Source: Improbicoccus pseudotrichonymphae (GTDB lineage: Bacteria; Bacillota; Clostridia; Oscillospirales; Acutalibacteraceae). From it: a stretch of 64,000 bases of DNA. Of the stretch, positions 46,147 to 54,055 are shown piece by piece. How positions within the stretch are numbered: the stretch's first letter is position 1; each line of letters begins with the position of its first letter. A model generated the notes under the pieces. That model did no database searches, was not told the origin of the DNA, and was given only the letters and a program-made list of their open reading frames with translations. A program made the translations under genes and the position numbers. The stretch lies in contig AP027924.1 in NCBI GenBank assembly GCA_036322855.1, positions 62,001 to 126,000 of the forward strand. Direction: 5' to 3'.

Positions 46147-47538
46147 AAAAAAGGCTTTGCCAAGTTTTGCAGCCATTTTTTTCTTCATTTTTCTTCTCTT
46201 CTTTTCAACTTTAATAAACAATTTCGCCAATTCTTCCGACACAAGGACATTTCCGATTACTTCTTTTGATTTATTTTTTAAAATTAAATAAAAACTTGTC
46301 AAACGAAATTCGGGTTCGCAATCACTCAATAATTCACACAATTTTTCTTTTAAGCTTTTTCTAGTTAAATTAGAAATATTCTCTTGGCCCATTGCGACCT
46401 TATAAACAAATCGAGAATACGGATCCATTCTTTCTACTTTTGTTTCAATTTCTTCTCTAACTTCTTGAGGGGATAGTTGAGGGGGTAGATGAATGAAATG
46501 AATTAAATTACAATGTGCAGGTGGTATTCCTCTATTAATTTTTGCAAAAAGATAATCATTGGCGCCATATAAAATACTTGAAACATCACCAAACGTTTCG
46601 TCCAAACTATAAAAAAACGTTACGCCTTCGTCTTCTTCATTTTTGCGAACCACTGTCTTCTTTCCCAAAGCAAAAGTAAAAACTTTCCATCCAAAACAAT
46701 TAAGAAAGCTTAATTCAGAAAAATCGTATTCTTTAGAATTGTTTTCAAAAGAATTTACTTTTAATCTTCTGTTTTTCTCATTAAGTTCTTTATCTTTTTC
46801 ATTAAGTTCTTCCTTTAATATTTCGATTTCCTCATTTTTAAATTTTAAATCTTCATTTTTAGTTCCATAAAACCGTAAACAACACGCAGTGGTAAGAAAT
46901 AAAATAACATCTAAACTATTTCTTATTAAACCTGAATTATTATTTTTTTTGCTTTTGATGTCTTTTACTTCTTCTTTATCTTCTTTATCTTCTTTATCTT
47001 CTTTATCTTCTTTATCTTCTTTATCTTCTTTATCTTCTTTATCTTCTTTATCTTCTTTATCTTCTTTATCTTCTTTATCTTCTTTATCTTCTTTATCTTC
47101 TTTATCTTCTTTTACTTCTTTTACTTCTTTTACTTCTTTTACTTCTTTTACTTCTTTTACTTCTTTTACTTCTTTTACTTCTTTTACTTCTTTTACTTCT
47201 TTTACTTCTTTTACTTCTTTTACTTCTTTTACTTCTTTTACTTCTTTTACTTCTTTTTCTTCTTTTTCTTCTTTTTCTTCTTTTTCTTCTTTTTCTTCTT
47301 TTTCTTCTTTTTCTTCTTTTTCTTCTTTTTCTTCTTTTTCTTCTTCTTTTTCAGACCCATCTGCAGCTGGATTATTATCAATGACCTTATCCGAAACAAA
47401 TTCCCTATTGTCCGAATTTGGATTGGCCCCAACAAAAGACTGACAACACATAACAACAGCTAAGATAGAGGAAATTATCTTATTATTTTTATTAATCTTC
47501 TTATTATTTTCATTATTACTTATTTTTTCTTTTTTCAT
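46144..47538 (-). CDS. variable exported protein family, copy G, hyper-expanded acidic repeats
   Basis: About 464 residues from MKKEKISNNENNKK. Family signal-like segment SILAVVMCCQSFVGANPNSD, then about 125 residues of tandem EEK, KEV and KED triplets (46975-47345), a helix (SLDVILFLTTACCLRFYG), a short coiled segment and the C-terminal domain shared with copy F (YSRFVYKVAMG...LCELLSDCEPEFRLTSFYL...NVLVSEELAKLF), with a basic tail. The standard promoter and GA leader are absent; instead it lies inside the 3' part of another secreted-protein ORF (47516-47686). Function unknown. Confidence 0.75.
   Translation of the reverse strand: MKKEKISNNENNKKINKNNKIISSILAVVMCCQSFVGANPNSDNREFVSDKVIDNNPAADGSEKEEEKEEKEEKEEKEEKEEKEEKEEKEEKEEKEVKEVKEVKEVKEVKEVKEVKEVKEVKEVKEVKEVKEVKEVKEVKEVKEDKEDKEDKEDKEDKEDKEDKEDKEDKEDKEDKEDKEDKEDKEDKEEVKDIKSKKNNNSGLIRNSLDVILFLTTACCLRFYGTKNEDLKFKNEEIEILKEELNEKDKELNEKNRRLKVNSFENNSKEYDFSELSFLNCFGWKVFTFALGKKTVVRKNEEDEGVTFFYSLDETFGDVSSILYGANDYLFAKINRGIPPAHCNLIHFIHLPPQLSPQEVREEIETKVERMDPYSRFVYKVAMGQENISNLTRKSLKEKLCELLSDCEPEFRLTSFYLILKNKSKEVIGNVLVSEELAKLFIKVEKKRRKMKKKMAAKLGKAFF
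46975..47345 (-). repeat. 9-bp minisatellite array in copy G
   Basis: Read on the minus strand: about ten EEK units, then about sixteen KEV units, then about fifteen KED units. The three blocks differ by single bases of a shared AAAGAAG-type unit. All units are 9 bp or in-frame multiples. Confidence 0.85.
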
Positions 47539-47686
47539 AGAGATAACCCCCTGATTTCTCTCTTTCATCTTTATCTTCAAGCGTCATTCCTTCAGGTTGA
47601 ATCCCACCTTCTGTTAATTCTGACGCAAATGCAATACTCATACAGAACAAACTCAAAAACAGAATCAAATACTTTTTGATAATCAT
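47516..47686 (-). CDS. short secreted-peptide ORF replacing the leader of copy G
   Basis: 56 residues with a clear signal peptide (MIIKKYLILFLSLFCMSIAF, cleavage after AFA), then SELTEGGIQPEGMTLEDKDE. It ends in YLYEKRKNK, which is the family leader tail read in the off frame over the copy G ATG. It thus seems to be the 5' part of an unrelated secreted gene into which copy G was inserted or recombined. It may serve as copy G's translation leader. Confidence 0.5.
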   Translation of the reverse strand: MIIKKYLILFLSLFCMSIAFASELTEGGIQPEGMTLEDKDEREKSGGYLYEKRKNK

Positions 47687-47881
47687 AATCAGTCAATCTT
47701 GTTATTAAGTTAAAAACAAGCTGTATACATATTTATAGTAGACTAAATTTTTAAAAAGTCAAAAAATCAAAAAAATTACTTTGGCCGGTTGTAGAATATT
47801 GATCTGCAATAAGATCGGTCGTTTTGAATTTAAACGTTGCGATTATATTTAACTTTTTAATGTTTTTCAAACTTGCTAGTG

Positions 47882-47909
47882 TTGAAATTTAAAACTAATT
47901 TGGTATATT
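47882..47909 (+). promoter_or_regulatory. candidate promoter of the S10 operon
   Basis: TTGAAA 47882-47887 and TATATT 47904-47909, spacer 16 nt, about 130 nt before rpsJ. The long leader could hold regulation, but no riboswitch or L4-type hairpin was clear. Confidence 0.45.
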
Positions 47910-48041
47910 TTGTAATCAGTGTTATTATTCTTGCATTATAGATTATTTTTAATTTTATTTTGCATTATTAAGCCTAATGGTTTATAGTGATTTCTGTTTG
48001 GGGTTTATGTCGAATAAATAAGAAAGGTGGTGTAGTTTTTA

Positions 48042-48350
48042 GTGTCAAGAGAAAAAATAAGAATTCGTTTGAAAGGATACGATCATGAGATAGTTGATAA
48101 GTCTGTCGAAAGGATCATATCGGTGGCGAAGCGTTCGGGAGCTGTCATATCGGGCCCAATTCCGCTTCCTACTAAGAAAAAAATAATAACCGTTTTGCGC
48201 TCTACGCAGATAAATAAAGATAGTCGTGAACAGTTCGAGGTGCGGACTCATAAGCGTTTGATCGATATAACTAATACCAGTAATAAGACAGTCGAGTCTT
48301 TGAGTAGTCTTGAGTTACCAGCAGGTGTAGAGATAGATATCAAACTTTGA
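48042..48350 (+). CDS. rpsJ: 30S ribosomal protein S10
   Basis: 102 residues, GTG start, full-length S10: KIRIRLKGYDHEIVDKSVE, then GPIPLPTKKKIITVLRS and the C-terminal LPAGVEIDIKL. First gene of the long ribosomal operon; AAAGGTGG lies upstream. S10 belongs to the head of the small subunit and is also NusE in antitermination. Sequence between this gene and the exported-protein locus has no other gene. Confidence 0.97.
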   Translation: MSREKIRIRLKGYDHEIVDKSVERIISVAKRSGAVISGPIPLPTKKKIITVLRSTQINKDSREQFEVRTHKRLIDITNTSNKTVESLSSLELPAGVEIDIKL

Positions 48351-48378
48351 TTTAAAGATTTTAGGAGATATAGATAGA

Positions 48379-49014
48379 ATGAAGAAAGCCATAATAGGTA
48401 AAAAGGTCGGTATGACTCATTTTTTTTCGGATTCCGGTAATTTTATTCCGATAACGGTTATAGATACTTCGAGTTGTTTGGTTATTGAAAAGAAAACGAT
48501 CGAAAAGAATGGTTATAACGCATCTAAAATTGGTTTCGGTGAAGTAAATAAAAAGCGATTAACGAAACCATTGAAAGTTTTTTTTGAAAAAAATAAACTC
48601 GAGCCGAGGAGAGTTCTGCATGAGTTCAAACTCGATGATTGTAAGATTTATGATATAGGAGAAACTCTTGGCCCGGAAATTTTTTCGGTAGGTGAAAAGG
48701 TAGATGTGACGTCGAACAGCAAAGGTAAAGGTTGGGCCGGTGTTATAAAGAGATGGAATTTTCATCGTTTGAAGGAAAGTCATGGTACCGGACCTGTTTC
48801 CAGGCATGGCGGTTCAATAGGCGCTTGTACCCGTCCTTCGAGAGTCTTCAAAGGAAAAAAGATGTCAGGGCATCTCGGGAATGAAAAAACAACCATTCAA
48901 AATCTTGAAGTTGTAAAAATAGACGCCAAGAAGAAATTAATGGCCGTAAAGGGATCGGTTCCGGGGCCTCGCGGTTGTGTTGTTTTTATAAAAAATACCG
49001 TAAAGGTAAAATAG
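48379..49014 (+). CDS. rplC: 50S ribosomal protein L3
   Basis: 211 residues: AIIGKKVGMTHFF start, VTSNSKGKGWAGVIKRWNF, then GSIGACTRPSRVFKGKKMSG (Firmicutes type). It binds near the 3' end of 23S rRNA and starts large-subunit assembly. AGGAG site upstream. Second in the operon, 28 nt after rpsJ. Confidence 0.97.
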   Translation: MKKAIIGKKVGMTHFFSDSGNFIPITVIDTSSCLVIEKKTIEKNGYNASKIGFGEVNKKRLTKPLKVFFEKNKLEPRRVLHEFKLDDCKIYDIGETLGPEIFSVGEKVDVTSNSKGKGWAGVIKRWNFHRLKESHGTGPVSRHGGSIGACTRPSRVFKGKKMSGHLGNEKTTIQNLEVVKIDAKKKLMAVKGSVPGPRGCVVFIKNTVKVK

Positions 49015-49028
49015 GAGGATTGTAGGTT

Positions 49029-49664
49029 ATGTCAAAGCAGTGTGTAATTGATATGCAGGGTGTCCGGGTAAAAGAAATAAACTTGCCGGATTCGATATTT
49101 GGTTTAGAACCCAATAGGTCGGCCATGCATTTGTCTATAGTTTCTTATTTGGCTTCGCAACGCAGAGGGACTAAAAGTACTCTTACCAGGGCAGAGGTTT
49201 CTGGAGGCGGGAGAAAACCGTGGAAACAAAAAGGTACAGGACGTGCAAGACAAGGTTCGACACGTTCTCCACAGTGGAGGCACGGAGGTTTGGCTTTTGC
49301 TCCCAAACCTCGTGATTTTTGTATATCTGTTAATAAAAAAGTTAATCGTTTGGGTATGAAATCGGCGCTTTCTCTGAAATCGTTGAGTGGTGACATTATT
49401 GTTTTGGACGATTTATGTTTTAATGAGATAAAAACCAAAAAGATGGCTGAATTTTTGAAGTTGATAAATTCTAAAGCTAAGTCTGTAATAGTTTTGTCGA
49501 AATTAGATGAAAATGTTATAAAGTCAGCCAGAAATATAGAAGGACTGAAAACGGTGTATTTTCAAAATTTAAATACTTACAATATATTTTATTCCGGTAG
49601 TCTTATTTTGTCGTTGGAAAGTCTTAGTAAAGTGGTGGAGGGTATTTTTAATGAAAACCTATAG
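49029..49664 (+). CDS. rplD: 50S ribosomal protein L4
   Basis: 211 residues with RRGTKSTLTRAEVSGGGRKP and KQKGTGRARQGSTRSPQWRH, the exit-tunnel loop of L4. In some bacteria L4 also represses its own operon; no evidence for that here. Overlaps rplW by 14 nt, implying coupled translation. Confidence 0.97.
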   Translation: MSKQCVIDMQGVRVKEINLPDSIFGLEPNRSAMHLSIVSYLASQRRGTKSTLTRAEVSGGGRKPWKQKGTGRARQGSTRSPQWRHGGLAFAPKPRDFCISVNKKVNRLGMKSALSLKSLSGDIIVLDDLCFNEIKTKKMAEFLKLINSKAKSVIVLSKLDENVIKSARNIEGLKTVYFQNLNTYNIFYSGSLILSLESLSKVVEGIFNENL

Positions 49665-49947
49665 TCAGGACATAATAATTAAACCGATAATTTCTGAAAA
49701 ATCTAATTTTGGAATTCCTGAGCATCGTTATACGTTTAAGGTTGCCAGGAGTGCTAATAAAGTGCAGATAAAAAAGGCTGTAGAAGATATCTTTGATTTA
49801 AAAGTCGAAAAGGTAAATACCTTGAATGTTAGGGGAGTTGCCAGAAGAAGAAAAGATAAGGTGGGCTTTACACCAAGTTGGAAAAAAGCAATTGTTACTT
49901 TAAAACCGGGTCAGAAAGGCATAGAATTTTTTGATTCTATGTTATAG
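49651..49947 (+). CDS. rplW: 50S ribosomal protein L23
   Basis: 98 residues: IIIKPIISEKSNFG at the start, then YTFKVARSANKVQIKKAVED and the usual basic loop (RGVARRRKDKVGF). It sits at the tunnel exit and docks trigger factor, which is encoded at 40606. Start overlaps the rplD end; GGAGG is inside rplD. Confidence 0.97.
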   Translation: MKTYSQDIIIKPIISEKSNFGIPEHRYTFKVARSANKVQIKKAVEDIFDLKVEKVNTLNVRGVARRRKDKVGFTPSWKKAIVTLKPGQKGIEFFDSML

Positions 49948-49975
49948 TCGATATAAATTTTAGAGGTGGATAACT

Positions 49976-50809
49976 TTGGCAATCAAGATTTACAAACCAA
50001 CAACTCCGGGTAGAAGAGGTATGACAAGTTTAGATTATTCTAAACTTTCGAAATCTCCTGCTGCTAAGAAATTGTTGAAGGTTTTAAAAAAGCATTCCGG
50101 GAGAAACAACTATGGGCGCATAACCGTAAGACATCGCGGCGGTGGTTGTAGAAGAAAGTACAGAATTGTCGATTTTAAAAGAAACAAAGATGGTCAAGTA
50201 GGTGTTGTAAAAACAGTGGAATATGATCCAAATAGGAGCGCAAATATTGCTCTGGTGGAATATTCTGACGGAAGTTTAAATTATATAATAAAACCTCAAG
50301 GTTTGGATGTGGGTTCTAAAGTAGTTTCGGGTCATGATTCTGATATCAAACCCGGAAATACTTTAGAACTTTTGAAAATACCGGTTGGAACATTTGTTCA
50401 TAACGTGGAATTACATCCGGGTCACGGTGGTCAATTGGCGAGAGCTGCCGGTATGATGGCGCAGCTGATGGCAAAAGAAAATAATCTTGCTTTGCTGCGT
50501 TTGCCTTCAGGTGAACTTAGGAATGTACAAATAAATTGTAGGGCCACCATAGGTCAAGTGGGAAATTTAGATCATGAAAATATAAACGTAGGAAAAGCCG
50601 GAAGGAATAGGCATAAAGGCAGAAGACCTCAGGTTCGTGGCGCCGCGATGAATCCGTGTGATCATCCTCACGGAGGAGGGGAAGGGAAATCGCCCGTCGG
50701 CAGAAAGGGCCCTTTATCGCCTTGGGGGAAACCGACTTTGGGGTATAAAACCAGAAAAAAGAAAAATAAATCTAGCAAGTTTATAGTCAAAAGAAAAGAT
50801 AAAAGATAA
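49976..50809 (+). CDS. rplB: 50S ribosomal protein L2
   Basis: 277 residues, TTG start with AGAGGTGG upstream. Motifs KPTTPGRRGMTS, ITVRHRGGGCRRKYR, GQLARAAG and the peptidyl-transferase-associated GAAMNPCDHPHGGGEGKSPV (conserved His). Joins the subunits and supports peptidyl transfer. Standard length. Confidence 0.97.
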   Translation: MAIKIYKPTTPGRRGMTSLDYSKLSKSPAAKKLLKVLKKHSGRNNYGRITVRHRGGGCRRKYRIVDFKRNKDGQVGVVKTVEYDPNRSANIALVEYSDGSLNYIIKPQGLDVGSKVVSGHDSDIKPGNTLELLKIPVGTFVHNVELHPGHGGQLARAAGMMAQLMAKENNLALLRLPSGELRNVQINCRATIGQVGNLDHENINVGKAGRNRHKGRRPQVRGAAMNPCDHPHGGGEGKSPVGRKGPLSPWGKPTLGYKTRKKKNKSSKFIVKRKDKR

Positions 50810-50832
50810 TTATTTTTAAGGAGGAAGGTATT

Positions 50833-51120
50833 GTGAGTAAGAGCTTGAAAAAAAAACCGTATGTTCATCCAAGATTGCTAAAAAAAATCGAATTGATGAA
50901 TGAGAAAAAAATAAAGGAAGTTATTAAAATTTGGAGTCGTGCTTCTACAATTTATCCGGATTTTGTCGGACATACGATTGCTGTTCACAACGGCAGAAAA
51001 CACATACCTGTATATATTACAGAGGATATGGTTGGCCACAAATTTGGTGAATTTGCTCCGACCAGAACTTTTAAAGGACATGCTGCTTCGAGGGCTCAAT
51101 CCAGCAGTAAAGAAAAGTAA
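50833..51120 (+). CDS. rpsS: 30S ribosomal protein S19
   Basis: 95 residues, GTG start after GGAGGAAGGT. Contains SRASTIYPDFVGHTIAVHNG and GHKFGEFAPTRTFKGH, all typical of S19, which pairs with S13 in the head of the small subunit. Conventional place after rplB. Confidence 0.97.
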   Translation: MSKSLKKKPYVHPRLLKKIELMNEKKIKEVIKIWSRASTIYPDFVGHTIAVHNGRKHIPVYITEDMVGHKFGEFAPTRTFKGHAASRAQSSSKEK

Positions 51121-51172
51121 GAAAAATAAGACTTAGATATTTTGATATTTTTATGAAAAAGGGGGTTGGAAA

Positions 51173-51526
51173 ATGAAAGCGTCTGTCAGTCATGTGAGAA
51201 TTTCACCACGCAAAATAACCGCTATCTTAGATTTAATAAGAAACAAGAACGCGAATTATGCATTGGCCATACTAGATAATTTGAGGAAATCTGCAAGTCC
51301 GTGCATTGGAAAACTTTTGAGGTCAGCCATGGCAAATGCACAAAATAACAAAGGAATATCTACAAGTAATTTGTTTGTCTCGGAGTGTTATGTTTCGCCC
51401 GGGCCGATTATTCGAAGAATGCTTCCTGTTTCAAAGGGGCGTGGACATAGGATTTTGAAACGTTGTTCACATATAAAAATTTTTTTAAAAGAAAAAGGTG
51501 GTGATGTAAATGGGACAAAAAATTAA
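51173..51526 (+). CDS. rplV: 50S ribosomal protein L22
   Basis: 117 residues: VSHVRISPRKITAILDLIRN, LLRSAMANAQNN, and RMLPVSKGRGHRILKRCSHI, the tunnel-lining hairpin. Overlaps rpsC by 17 nt. Preceded by GGGGGTTGG. C-terminus extends to EKGGDVNGTKN because of the overlap with rpsC. Confidence 0.96.
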   Translation: MKASVSHVRISPRKITAILDLIRNKNANYALAILDNLRKSASPCIGKLLRSAMANAQNNKGISTSNLFVSECYVSPGPIIRRMLPVSKGRGHRILKRCSHIKIFLKEKGGDVNGTKN

Positions 51527-52250
51527 TCCAAATGGTTTTAGGATTGGCATAAATAAAAATTGGTCTTCGCGGTGGCTCGCTAAAAAAAACGAGGTTCCGG
51601 GTTTGCTGGTCGAAGATAGCAGGATAAGAAAGAATCTGAAGAGTAAGTTCTATCATTCGGGAATTTCCAAAATAGAAATTGAAAGAGATAATTCCAAAAT
51701 TAGAATTTATGTTTTCTGTGCAAAACCCGGTATAATGATAGGACGCGGAGGATCAGGAATAGAAAAGGTTAGATTCGAATGTGAAGCAATTTCAAAAAGA
51801 CCTGTTTTGATAAATGTAGTCGAAATTAAACAGCCGGATTCGACGTCTCAGTTAGTAGCGGAGAGTATAGCCCAACAACTTGAAAAGAGGGTTCCTTTCA
51901 GAAGAGTAATTAAAAAAGCAATGGGTCAGTCTATGAAATCCGGAGTTTCAAAAGGAATAAAAGTACAGGTAGGTGGTCGTTTGGGTGGTACAGACATAGC
52001 AAGATCTGAGTGCTATCGAGAGGGAAGTATTCCTCTGCAGACAATTAGAGCCAATATTGATTATGGTTTTGCCGAGGCGTTTACTACTTACGGTCAGATA
52101 GGTGTGAAAGTTTGGATTTATAAAGGCGAAATTTTTAAGAAGGAAACTAAAGACAATTTGGATTTTCTTAAAAAGACTGAAAATAATAAAAACAGTGGGG
52201 TGAAATCTGGTGTTGTTGCCAAAAAAAACGAAGTACAGAAAGGCACATAG
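51510..52250 (+). CDS. rpsC: 30S ribosomal protein S3
   Basis: 246 residues. GQKINPNGFRIGINKNW start, KH domain with IMIGRGGSGIEKVR, then YGFAEAFTTYGQIGVKVWIY. The Lys/Asn-rich C-terminal tail (after about residue 215) is longer than average and overlaps rplP by 41 nt, an unusually long overlap. Forms part of the mRNA entry helicase. Confidence 0.96.
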   Translation: MGQKINPNGFRIGINKNWSSRWLAKKNEVPGLLVEDSRIRKNLKSKFYHSGISKIEIERDNSKIRIYVFCAKPGIMIGRGGSGIEKVRFECEAISKRPVLINVVEIKQPDSTSQLVAESIAQQLEKRVPFRRVIKKAMGQSMKSGVSKGIKVQVGGRLGGTDIARSECYREGSIPLQTIRANIDYGFAEAFTTYGQIGVKVWIYKGEIFKKETKDNLDFLKKTENNKNSGVKSGVVAKKNEVQKGT

Positions 52251-52659
52251 AGGAAGAATGACAGGAAAAGCCGTGAGGGGTTCTAGAGTGACGTATGGAA
52301 CGTTTGGTTTGCAATCTTTGGAATGCGCCTGGATTACGTCTAATCAGATAGAGGCTGCGCGTGTGGCTTTGACCAGATACTGCAAAAGATTGGGCAGAGT
52401 TTGGATTACTATATTTCCGGATAAGCCCGTTTCCAAAAAACCGGCAGAAACAAGAATGGGTAAGGGGAAGGGTGCTCCTGAGTTTTGGGTTGCTGTTGTA
52501 AAGCCAAATCGTGTAATGTTTGAACTTGCGGATGTTTCCGAAAAGATAGCAAAAGAGGCCATGAGACTGGCAGCAAATAAACTTCCGGTCAAGTGTAAAT
52601 TTATAAAACGCGAAGATGTTTTTGTAAGCAAGGGGGTTAACATAAATGAAAGCGGTTGA
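52210..52659 (+). CDS. rplP: 50S ribosomal protein L16
   Basis: 149 residues starting GTG TTG TTG CCA as MLLPKKTKYRKAHRGRMTGK, matching the L16 N-terminus exactly, so the long overlap with rpsC is real. Contains FGLQSLECAWITSNQIEAAR, then GKGKGAPEFWVAVVKP. Sits by the A-site. Overlaps rpmC by 14 nt. Confidence 0.96.
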   Translation: MLLPKKTKYRKAHRGRMTGKAVRGSRVTYGTFGLQSLECAWITSNQIEAARVALTRYCKRLGRVWITIFPDKPVSKKPAETRMGKGKGAPEFWVAVVKPNRVMFELADVSEKIAKEAMRLAANKLPVKCKFIKREDVFVSKGVNINESG

Positions 52660-52843
52660 TGTAAGGAAGTTGTCTTTAGAAGAAATAGACGGTAAAATCA
52701 AAGATTACAAGTCTGAGCTTTTTAATTTGCGTTTCCAGTTGTCGATTAATCAACTTAAAAATATAATGCGTATATGCAAAGTAAAAAAAAATATAGCTAG
52801 ACTGTTAACTGTCAGAAATGAAATTGTTAATGCGAAAAGTTAG
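52646..52843 (+). CDS. rpmC: 50S ribosomal protein L29
   Basis: 65 residues: VRKLSLEEIDGKIKDYKSEL, LFNLRFQLSINQLKN, then IARLLTVRNEI. Two-helix protein at the tunnel exit beside L23. Ribosome site AAGGGGG in rplP. Standard position between rplP and rpsQ. Confidence 0.95.
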   Translation: MKAVDVRKLSLEEIDGKIKDYKSELFNLRFQLSINQLKNIMRICKVKKNIARLLTVRNEIVNAKS

Positions 52844-52885
52844 TATATTTTAGGCATCATATTTTACGAATGAGGAGTTAATATT

Positions 52886-53161
52886 TTGATTTTAAATTCC
52901 GAAAAAAAAATAAGAAATCATAGAAAAGTTAAATTGGGTAGAGTAGTAAGTGATAAAATGAATAAAACGATAGTGGTTTCTGTTTCATATTTTATCAAGC
53001 ATAAATTATATAAGAAAATATTGTCAAGAACCCTTAAGGTTAAGGCTCATGATGAGAATAATGAGTGTCGTACCGGGGATATTGTTAGAATAATGGAAAC
53101 ACGCCCTCTTTCCAAAGAAAAAAGATGGCGTTTGGTTAGTGTGATTAATAAGGCGAAATGA
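52886..53161 (+). CDS. rpsQ: 30S ribosomal protein S17
   Basis: 91 residues from TTG at 52886 (GAGGAG eight bases before). RKVKLGRVVSDKMNKTIVVS, HDENNECRTGDIVRIMETRP and LSKEKRWRLV identify S17, an early-assembling OB-fold protein. N-terminal ILNSEKKIRNH is a short extension. Confidence 0.96.
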   Translation: MILNSEKKIRNHRKVKLGRVVSDKMNKTIVVSVSYFIKHKLYKKILSRTLKVKAHDENNECRTGDIVRIMETRPLSKEKRWRLVSVINKAK

Positions 53162-53195
53162 TCGGTGCATACTAATTAATTGATAGAGGTGTGGA

Positions 53196-53561
53196 GTGAT
53201 TCAGGTACAATCGAGATTAAAAGTAGCGGATAATACCGGGGCTAAAGTAATTATGTGTATAAAAGTTTTAGGCGGCTCAAAACGGAGGTATGCTTTTATA
53301 GGAGATGTCATTGTAGCGTCCGTAAAAAAAGCAACACCTGGCGGCATGTCAAAGAAAGGCGAGGTTGTTAAGGCCGTAGTTGTCAGAACAAAAAAAATTA
53401 CACGCAGAAGAGATGGAACATATGTAAGGTTTGATGAAAACGCGGCAGTTTTAATAAAAGATGATAAGAATCCGCGCGGTACAAGGATTTTTGGTCCCAT
53501 AGCCAGGGAATTGCGCAAGAATTTTCTAAAAATTGCCAGCCTGGCACCGGAAATAATATAG
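53196..53561 (+). CDS. rplN: 50S ribosomal protein L14
   Basis: 121 residues, GTG start after AGAGGTG: IQVQSRLKVADNTGAKVIMC, then KGEVVKAVVVRTKK and GTRIFGPIARELR, full-length L14. It bridges to 16S rRNA. The 112-nt gap to rplX is the largest in this part and holds only a tiny ORF. Confidence 0.97.
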   Translation: MIQVQSRLKVADNTGAKVIMCIKVLGGSKRRYAFIGDVIVASVKKATPGGMSKKGEVVKAVVVRTKKITRRRDGTYVRFDENAAVLIKDDKNPRGTRIFGPIARELRKNFLKIASLAPEII

Positions 53562-53688
53562 TAGTTATTTTCGGGTGTTTTATTTTTTTTGTAAATAATT
53601 GACATAAAGGTTTTGTTATGAAAGAATTAGAACACTTTGGGTGAGCTTATCTGTATTTTGCTTATTTTGTTAATTGGAGGTGCTGAAA

Positions 53689-54024
53689 ATTTTAAAGAAA
53701 TGTATTAAAGGAAATAAGGTTCATGTCAGGCGCGGCGATACAGTTGCTATTATTTCAGGTAAAGATAAAGGAAAACGTGGGAAGGTCTTGGCCGTCAGCT
53801 TGAAAGAGTCTAAAATAATGGTTTCCGGTGTAAAGATAGTTTCTAAACATGCCAAGGCCAGGAATCAAAGCGAGGAAAGCGGTATTATTAAAACGGAAGG
53901 TGCGTTTTATTCCTGTAAAGCGCAGCTGGTGTGCCCGCATTGTAATCAATTGACCAGAATTATGCATGTGTTTGAAAATAATAAGAAACATCGTTCGTGC
54001 AAAAAGTGTAGAAAAATAATATAA
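53689..54024 (+). CDS. rplX: 50S ribosomal protein L24, probable AUU start
   Basis: KOW domain VHVRRGDTVAIISGKDKGKR, then GKVLAVSLKESKIMVSGVKI, and a C-terminal zinc-ribbon-like CPHC...CKKC, all L24. No ATG, GTG or TTG sits at a proper distance: GGAGG is at 53676-53680, GTG overlaps it, and TTG (53674) precedes it. ATT at 53689 lies eight bases after and would give MLKKCIKGNKVHVRRG. CTG at 53683 is another option. The gene is certain; the start is not. Confidence 0.85.
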   Translation: MLKKCIKGNKVHVRRGDTVAIISGKDKGKRGKVLAVSLKESKIMVSGVKIVSKHAKARNQSEESGIIKTEGAFYSCKAQLVCPHCNQLTRIMHVFENNKKHRSCKKCRKII

Positions 54025-54055
54025 TTTTGTGTAAAATTTTTGCGTAGGAGGTCAT

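Noticed and set aside
46889..47443. Long open frames of Ser/Leu and Ser/Phe/Thr repeats opposite copy G, and a poly-Lys frame at 47247-47456
   Set aside because: They are other-frame readings of the 9-bp repeats. Repeats of three-base multiples keep all frames open; there are no ribosome sites and no conserved ends.
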